Positions 48,801-57,800 of a stretch of 64,000 bases of DNA are shown in pieces. The position numbers and the translations under genes were made by a program. The notes below the pieces were generated by a model. It was not told the origin of the DNA, ran no database searches, and saw only the letters and a list, made by a program, of their open reading frames with translations. The stretch is from assembly GCA_032622095.1 (NCBI GenBank), contig CP136063.1, positions 147,677,379 to 147,741,378 of the forward strand, given 5' to 3'. This DNA is from Siphonodentalium dalli (Eukaryota > Mollusca > Scaphopoda > Gadilida > Siphonodentaliidae). Each line of letters opens with the position of its first letter. Position 1 is the first letter of the stretch.

Positions 48801-51800
48801 TGTAAGTCATGTTTATTCCTCCCATGAAAGACAGACACAAGGTAAAAATATTTACATGACTTAATGATATATGAGTGGATAAAGAGGATTTGACTAGGGC
48901 CCGGCGAAGGTTCGAGATTCGATTCGATTCGATATACTCCCGATGATTCGATTTGATTCGATATCATTCGTCCGATTCGTCTCAACACGAATCTTAACAA
49001 CATCAAATATAACGCGCAAAGATCGTGCCATTTTTATCGCAGTCATCGGAAAAAATCTCCATGAAACAGAGCAGTCTACTAGTATGGGCAATGCAGTTAA
49101 TTAAACCGGTGACTCCACCTACCGAGAGTTTAGTTGACGCTATGTTTGATGACGTTGAAGCTGCCCACGAGAGGGACAATGTACTGGACCCTGGTGACTA
49201 TTCATTATATGTATGGCTAACCATGGAAATGGAGGCATACTCGCGTGTTGGGTTATTAAAAAGGGATGCCTCTCCAATGGAGTTTTGGAAATCAAACCAG
49301 TCGTCATTGCCTTTACTCGCTACAACTGCGAAGGATATACTCGGTATTCAAGCGACGAATTGTTCCAGTGAGAGAGTAAATTCAGTTGGAGGGAACATAT
49401 TAATGGACCAAAGGCACAGTCTCTCCAACTATAACGCGGAAACGTTAATCTGGGCCCGCAACAACTCGAACTTACTCTTTCCGTCACTGGTACAAACTGC
49501 AAAAGCCAGTGAAATTAAGAGTGAATAGTTTTGTCGCTTGAATACCAAGTATATACATGATTACATGTGATAACTGCTAAGTTCGCAGCTTTTGCGAGTA
49601 AATTTATGCAGAGATTACTTGTTGAGTCTCGTTCGCTTTCCAAAACCCCAGTGACCAAAACGGTCAATGTTTTAGTTTTTAATAACTGCGTTTATATTTC
49701 CTTTGATGAAATTCAGTTGCTGTCAAAGTGTAGAACGACGAACATTGGCACACTTCATGTTGTATTATCTTGACTGATTTTGCATGAATTAAACTATCCA
49801 GTTTATTTTCCCCGAGTCACAATATTATTCAGTGTAATAACTGCATTCCCGAGTCCCGATGCCTGTTTTTATCAGCATGGCACCGCACTTTATAGTGTAT
49901 ACCCAGCTGTGATTGATGATGTGCGGCGTAGTTTTATAACGATGAATTGTGATCGGTTGTGTAGTGTGTACGGACCCAACAGCGTACGGTATTAGCCTAG
50001 TACGTTTATTTGAATATTTTTTCCAGGGAGATAATCGCACATGGTGAAAACAAATCAACTACCAGTAGTTGATTTGTTTAGTTAACGAATAGCTTGTAAA
50101 TTTTATTTATAAAATTGATGTTTATTCACTATAAATTTGTCCCAGTAATCGAAGTCAGGTTTTCTATGATTCAATTCGAAGATTCGATTCGATTCGATAT
50201 CATTCGGCTGATTCGATTCGAGATTCGATTCGAATGAAAAAAGGTCGATTCGCCGGGCCCTAGATTTGACAAACAAGCTATGAACGTTTGTAAGTCACAT
50301 GGCTTTTTGATGGACTGATTAAAATGAATATTATGCCATGCAATATTTCTGCTTTTGTTTTGTGGCAGGTACCATGCCATTATTTTTTCATTGCTAATTA
50401 AATTCAGCATTTAATGGAGGCCGCAAGTGCTATTACCGGTATGTGCCACATAAGCAAAGTATTTTGTATTGAGCATTAATCATCATGCATTGATTTTCAC
50501 CAGAAACAAATTTAACAGTTGATTTCCTCCACTCCACAGATAATGGACATCTCAAATATTCACATCTCGTCGCTTGATGAGAAGTCAAGTACAGGTGCAG
50601 ATGCCTGGGAATTGATCTGTGAAGAAGGTGAAATGAAGGTCTTCAAGCGAGAAATCGAACAAGATGGAGTCGTTCTTGATCCGCTCAAAGCTGAACACAC
50701 CGTCCGAGTAAGTTTATCACAGTACAGAAAAACCCCTCCAAACTGGACCCTCTATAAACTGAATCCCTCTTCATACCAAACAAATTGTCCTGTCCCGATT
50801 CCAGCTAAGAGCATTATCACTAAAAAATACCTCCGTCTACTGGAAATGCATTGAACTGGATTGTAACAACAGCTGTCTGATTAGGCCTCAAAAAGTCAAT
50901 GTTTTGATTATCAGGCCCGTGCGCATGCTCCTCAAACCCCTCATGGATTTTTTTTATTTTAACTCGATAGTGAAAATGGTATTTCTCCGTAGTTTCAATC
51001 GATAACACAAAAAGGGGAAACTGTCAAATTGAAAGTATAACATTTCAAAGATCAAAGAGGGGTTAAAATACGATGGTATGTGCGAATCGAACATCACACC
51101 ATAGATTACGATAAGTACCAGGTACGTTGTCACCACAGGCATTCGAAACCCCAAGTTGATTCATTAAATTTCTATAATAGATTCTAAAAATACCGGAGAT
51201 TTCCAAAGTTAGGAATGCAATACAATTTGACAAGCGGATGTCTTGGTCATCTATGGTCACATATGATAGTTATTTGAGGCTCTCCTGTGTGGTACATGTG
51301 CAATCTCTAAATTCACCAGAAAAATTAAGACAAGACCAGAAATATCAAATTAATGACGACATTGTCATCCTCATTAATTTTGCAATTACTGAAACATCCT
51401 GGTTTTTAATTTGCCCTAGTATAAAAAAATGAATGCAAAGTTCCGTGACTTGTTCATCTCAACAGTCTTCAATCATGTGTAATATTTGCAGTAGCCAATA
51501 CCATCGAAACTGCATTCAGTATAAGACATGTCAGCCAAATATGTGGGGGGGGTAGCACCCGCTACAACCTGCAATGGTCAGCCCAGTAGCTTCCTTGATC
51601 CTATAACCCCCGTCGGGGATCGTAGCCCCTACGTCATGGATATCCTGCCACCACTGTGCCCCTGCAGGTGCATATACATGTACATGTGGGGTAAGAACTG
51701 CAGTTTCTATTTATCAGCAGGTCAACCTGATATAAATGAGCTCTCAAGTACCAACTCTCTTCTGGTAGTTGACTGATGTTTATAATATTGAAAAAATGGA

Positions 51801-54800
51801 GCATACAATTCTATTTACTAAATATCCCTGTACATATACACATACAGTGTAACATTTGATATAAATACCTCACAGTCACATTTAATAATAGGTGTAACAG
51901 TTAAATTTAGATGCAGAAAGAGGTTATAACACATGTATGTGTACTGTTGACATTGGAAAGTTTCAGTTCATATGGCATGTATATCAAAACTCAATTGACA
52001 GCTGAAATCCCTTAGCAGTATGCAGCCTGGTTGTGTAATAACAGTAATATCAACCAAAAAGGTTTTACTACCATCACTGGTATTACTCCGCATGTTTATG
52101 GGTGCTGTATAGAGATACTGTGATAAAATTAAAAAAAACACCCACCCGCATGCTTTTTGAAAAACAATTGCTGCAGAAATGAAACATTGACCTTATTTTA
52201 CCTTAGATAATTATGCTTATTTCACACATTGAGAGTGAACAATGGTGACTGCACAGAGAATTAGAGCACTGACATTTTGTGTTTAGACATCACTCATCAG
52301 TTGTTGTGTTAATTGGACTCTGTTTTTACAACAATTGTCCAAACACTAATTCGCTATAAGTATATGATGGTGGTATATAGTCACTATAAGAGGATTCATG
52401 TTCTGACCGGTTGTAACCTGGACTCTGGAGTGAACCAGAGATCTACCAACCTAGGAGGAGCTGCCAAGAAGAAAAAGCGGACAAGGAAAAAGACGCCAAC
52501 CAGCGCAGAAGGGACGCGGCGAGGATGGCCAGGTGGAGAGAGAGGCGATCTGAGAGATGCCCAGATCCCTCCTCCCACTTGGTTATCGAACGGGATCACC
52601 CTTCCACTGCCATCAGCTCGCCTTCCAGAATTGACGTTCAGCTGGATTCACCACCATCACAACCAGCTGGGCATCCCGATGCGGAGGACATCACACCAAT
52701 GACACCCCGGTGTGTTAGCCGCAACGGGATAGAGGAGCCAGTAGCACCACGCCCTGCTCCTTCCGAAGAAGGGATGTCAACAGAAGAAGAATCTGCATTA
52801 TCAGAGAAACTAATGGCAGCTGTCTCTGATGCAGTCAAGTACCGTAAACAAGAGATATGGTACCAGGAAAAGAAAGAAAGAGAACTCGAAATTGAACAAC
52901 TGGCAGAGTTAATTCAGAGTTAACAATAACAACAACAAAGTCACTCCCTTCTTCTGGAGTAAAAAATCCCAAGAAAAAAAGCAAAACGAAGTAACCATCA
53001 AGAGATAAAAATGCTTTTCTTTTTCTTGATTGATTTTTTATGTTTACCCATACCATAGTATGGTAAACATAGTGTCGATGTCTGGATTGACCACTTGCCG
53101 TTCATCCGTCCGTCTGTTGTACCGTCTGTCTGTCCGTCTGTAGACACTTTACGCATGGTGCGATAACTCAAATATTTTCTATCTGATCGGAAACAAATTT
53201 TGTATATGAATTTCTCAGCACAAAAGACAGATCGAGTTCGAATATGGGTTTGATCCGACTATTTAGTTATGGCCCTTTTTCGAAAAAAATATTCACTCTT
53301 AAAAAAAACAAAAAAAAAACATTTAAATTGAATTCCTTGCTCAATTTAACCAAAAAAAAAAAATTTAATAAAAAACAAAATTTAATAAAATATTGTTTTT
53401 TTTAAATAATTAAAAAAAATTTAAGTTAACAAAATTTGAAAAACTAACAACATTATAACTCTGCCAAGGATACCCCGAGTCACCACTCCAAATTTGGTTT
53501 AAATCAGTCAAAAATCTTGTGATATGTACTGGTAAATTTGTTTGGACTGACATTCACCAATTCCATCCCATGCCTTTGGACTACTTAGCTATTGATAAGA
53601 TAAGGCTATATTATTTTGTGATGTCTCTTATGCCAATGTGCAGATAAAGAAAGCTATGGTATCTAATTTTTTTTAAACAATACACATCACATGATATTAA
53701 TAGTAGACTAGAACATCTGTGCTGCATTGTACAGCTGAGTATATCACTCTACAGGGGGTGATTCCTTTCATTACGCTTGCATACTACGAGTAATGAAATT
53801 ACAATGGGCAATGGATGGAATGATTGAGCGTAAATTCAGCGTAAATACTCTGAGTACCCTGGCTACACCTACGGCTGAGGTGTAATTTCAAGAGTGTTGT
53901 AATGTGATGTCACTTTCCGCGAAAAGATCTGTTGTCAACTGAGAAAGCACATGGAAAATATTTATGTAATGGACTAAATGAATTTAATTTTTAATAATTT
54001 TTCATAAATATGTAATATTCAGAAATATATAATTCAATTGAATGACAGTTAAATTATTTATCCAAAGTTTTAGATACTTTAGTGTCAAGGTTGTTCTAAA
54101 ATTAGGTATTTTGCTTTTTCCATGAAAGTCAAAATTCTCGTTAGTTTCATTGTGAATATCAGATCTTTTTGCTCATTTACTTAAGTCTTCGTCTGCTCAA
54201 CACGCCCAGTGTGAGTTTTGTCAAATTTCCTGAATAAAAAAATATGTTTTGTTTGCAGTTATAACTATGCTATTTTTAGATTACTCCAGTCACTAAAATC
54301 ATTCCATTCACTTTTACCCAGGGTAATTTACTCGTTGTAGCCGAGCGTAATGAATGGAATCGCCCCCAGATGGTCTGAGGTCATCATAAATATTATTGAT
54401 TTAATAGAGATGCCAGCCTTCAACATAAACAATTCCTGTGATAAATTTGTTGACAGCTCTGCTATGGATATGGATATTCACCTCTATGAGCACATTTAAT
54501 GGCTTGTTCAACCATTTTGTTTTGGTTTTTATACCCCCCGCAACGAGTTGTGGGGGGTATACTGGAATCAGCTTGTCGTAACGTCTGTCCGTCCGTCCAT
54601 CCGTGGACACAAATTTGTCCGGAGTTTTTCTTAGTCATTTTATGATCATTTTCTGTGAAACTTGACACAGACATAAACCACCATGGGAACCTGTGCACCT
54701 GTGATTATGACGTCTGTCGGACTTTTTTTGGTTGAGTTATTCCCCCTTTTTCAACTTAGAACATTTTCGCAACATGCATAATTTTGTCCGAGCTTTTATT

Positions 54801-57800
54801 TTTGGTGGAGTTAGCCCCCTTTTTCAACTTACAAAATCTTCTCAAAATGCATAATTTTGTCCGAGCTTTTATTCCTACATTTTTTCAGTCAATAGGTTTT
54901 ATTATCAGGATTAAGGGTTAAGAGGTTAGATTAGTGTTAGGGCTTAGGGGATTTAGGGTTACCTGTTCACATAATTTCAGTGCCCAATATACAGTAATGG
55001 CTACTACATTCAAATAACATGTTGAATACGTGGGGTATACCTCAGTCCCATCTGGGACAGGCCCATCTCTAGTTCATTCTATAGTTATTCATCTTTGTTT
55101 ATATGAAAATGCTGATTTTATAGATATGCCCACACTAGCGGTATGCCACAAGGGGGTATGCACCGGATGACAGTCCATCTCTTGTTTTTTAGTCGAGTTT
55201 TTCAAAAACTCGACTTATGGTTTGGCGAGGGACGGTTGGTGGGCGGGCGGGTGGGTGGGCGGCGGGCGGCGGGCGGGCAGACCTAAAAAAATTTGGTATG
55301 GCAGTTGCTCCCATTGACTATTTACTGCCTGTAGAAAATGGGTCATGTCCGAACTTTTTTACAAGAGTTATCCATCTTAGATGGTTTTTAGTTAAGTTTT
55401 TTACCGATAGCGCGATAACTCACGCAAATATTAACCAATTTCAACAATATTTGGTATATGAGACTCTTGCAACAATATCTCGGAAGAGTTCGAAAACCAG
55501 GTTTGGCCAAATTATTTTCGCGGAGTTATGGGTCTTAGTTTGTCTATTTTTAGCAATTTTATCACCTATAGCGCGATAACTCGATGAAATATTAACCAAT
55601 TTCAACAATATTTGGTATATGAGTCTCCTGCAACAATATCTCGGACGAGTTCGAAAACCAGGTATGTCCAAATTTTTTTCGCGGAGTTATGGGTCTTAGT
55701 TTGTCTATTTTTATACGCCCATTTGAAAAAACGGCCGTATTATAGTATTGGTCCGTCCGTCCGGGCGTCCGTCCGTTAACCTGGTTTCCGGATGATAACT
55801 TTAGTTAGAGTGAACCAAATTTAATAAAATTTGGTATGTGGGTTTATTAGCCGAAAAGTAAGTTCAAGTTCGAATTTGGGTTCCGCCCGCCAATTTTCAC
55901 CGGAGTTATGCCCCTTATTTGACGTTTTCTGACTTAGAAAATCCTTGAAATTTGTTGTCCGGATGATAACTTTAGTATAGTTTATCGGAATGAATCCAAA
56001 TTTGGTATATTACTTTCTCCCACCAAAACACAGGTAAAGTTCGAACTTGGGTTCTGTCCGACCATTTTTGGCAGAGTTATGCCCCTTTTTCGACTCAGAA
56101 AATTCAGTTTTTCTTATGTTTTTTGGTTTCCGGATAATAACTCGATTTTGGAATGTTTATACGCAAAACCCGTTTTTTTATGGATTATATATATCGAAAT
56201 ACAGCTCAAGTCCGAATTTCGTTTTAATCCGATAATTTTTGCGAGAGTTATGGCCCCTTTTTTGACGTAATTTGACATAGAAAATCCCTGAAATTTGTTG
56301 TCCGGATGATAACTTTAGTTAGAGTGAACCGATTTCAATCAAATTTGGTATGTAGGTTTATTAGGAGAAAAGACAGCGGAGTTATGGGTCTTAGTTTGTC
56401 TATTTTTAGCAATTTTATCACCGTTAGCGCGATAACTCGATATGAAATATTAACTGATTTCAACAATATTTGGTATATGAGTCTCCTGCAACAATATCTC
56501 GGACGAGTTTGAAAACCAGGTTTGTTCGAATTTTTTTCGCAGAGTTATGGGTCTTAGTTTGTCTATTTTTAGCAATTTTATCACCGTTAGACCGATAACT
56601 CGATGAAATATTAACTGATTTCAACAATATTTGGTATGTGAGTCTCCTGCAACAATATCTCGGACGAGTTCGAAAACCAGGTTTGTCCGAGTTGTTTTCG
56701 TGGAGTTATGGGTCTTAGTTTGTCTATTTTAGCAATGTTATCACCGTTAGCACGATAACTCGATAAAATATTAACCGATCTCAACAATATTTGGTGTATG
56801 AGTGTCCTGCAACAATATCTCGGACGAGTTCGAAAACCAGGTTTGTCCAAATTTTTTTCGCGGAATGTTATGGGTCTTAGTTTGTCTATTTTTAGCAATT
56901 TTATCACTGTTAGCGCGATAACTCGATGAAATATTAACCGATTTAAATAATATTTGGTATATGAGTCTATTGCAACAATATCTTTGACGAGTTCGAAAAC
57001 CTGGTTTGTCCGGAAAAAAAATCCGGAGTTATGGGTCTTAGTTTGTCTAATTTAATCACAATTTTATCGCCGTTCGTGCGATAACTCAATGAAATATTAA
57101 CGGATTCAATTGATATTTGGTATATAGGTCTATTGCAATAATATACCACTGTCCAACTTTTTTTCCCGGGGGTTGTGCACCTTATTGGCAGAAGTTTGGT
57201 TCGACTGCCAAAAAACTCGACAAAAGCATCTTAGATGCGTACCCCTTGTTTTATTATTATTATTAAATTTTTATATATATTATGTACATGTAGTATCGAC
57301 TACACAGGAACTACCAAACTGGGCATTGAGATATGGAATGAGTATGTAATAATCAAGCTTGTATCAAGGAAAATTAAAAAATAACATTGATGACTGAGAC
57401 AAGGGTTGGGAACCATGTCGATGCCTACTCAATTTAGGATGGATTAACAAAGGAAGTTTCCTTGGAAATAGGCTAAAATAAAATATTCACAATTATTGCA
57501 ATTTTGCTTACCGTAAATGCAATGTAAGCACTAGACGGTATGTTCATCTGGATATATAAACAAATCTAAATAAATCCACCCGCCCGCACTGATTTGAAAA
57601 CAAAATGTTTTAATATTTTTCAATGTTTTGACCTTTTCCAATGTTTACCGTCCAAATTTGATTAAATTGTGTGGTATCTTCTTGGACAATAATGCAATAT
57701 GCAATAAATAAATAGACAGAACACAACGCGCATCTTAATCGAGAATATTTTATCGAATGAGTTGCGGATGGCGCAAGGATATATTTCGCAAGAGCGTAGC

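Noticed and set aside
48588-50540. Missing CERT1 exon between exons 9 and 10
   Set aside because: Residues on both sides align continuously with the human protein, so no extra exon is required.
54890-54965. Telomere-like TTAGGG words
   Set aside because: Words are irregular (TTAAGGG, TTAGATT, TTAGGGC) without a tandem hexamer run, so no interstitial telomere is supported.
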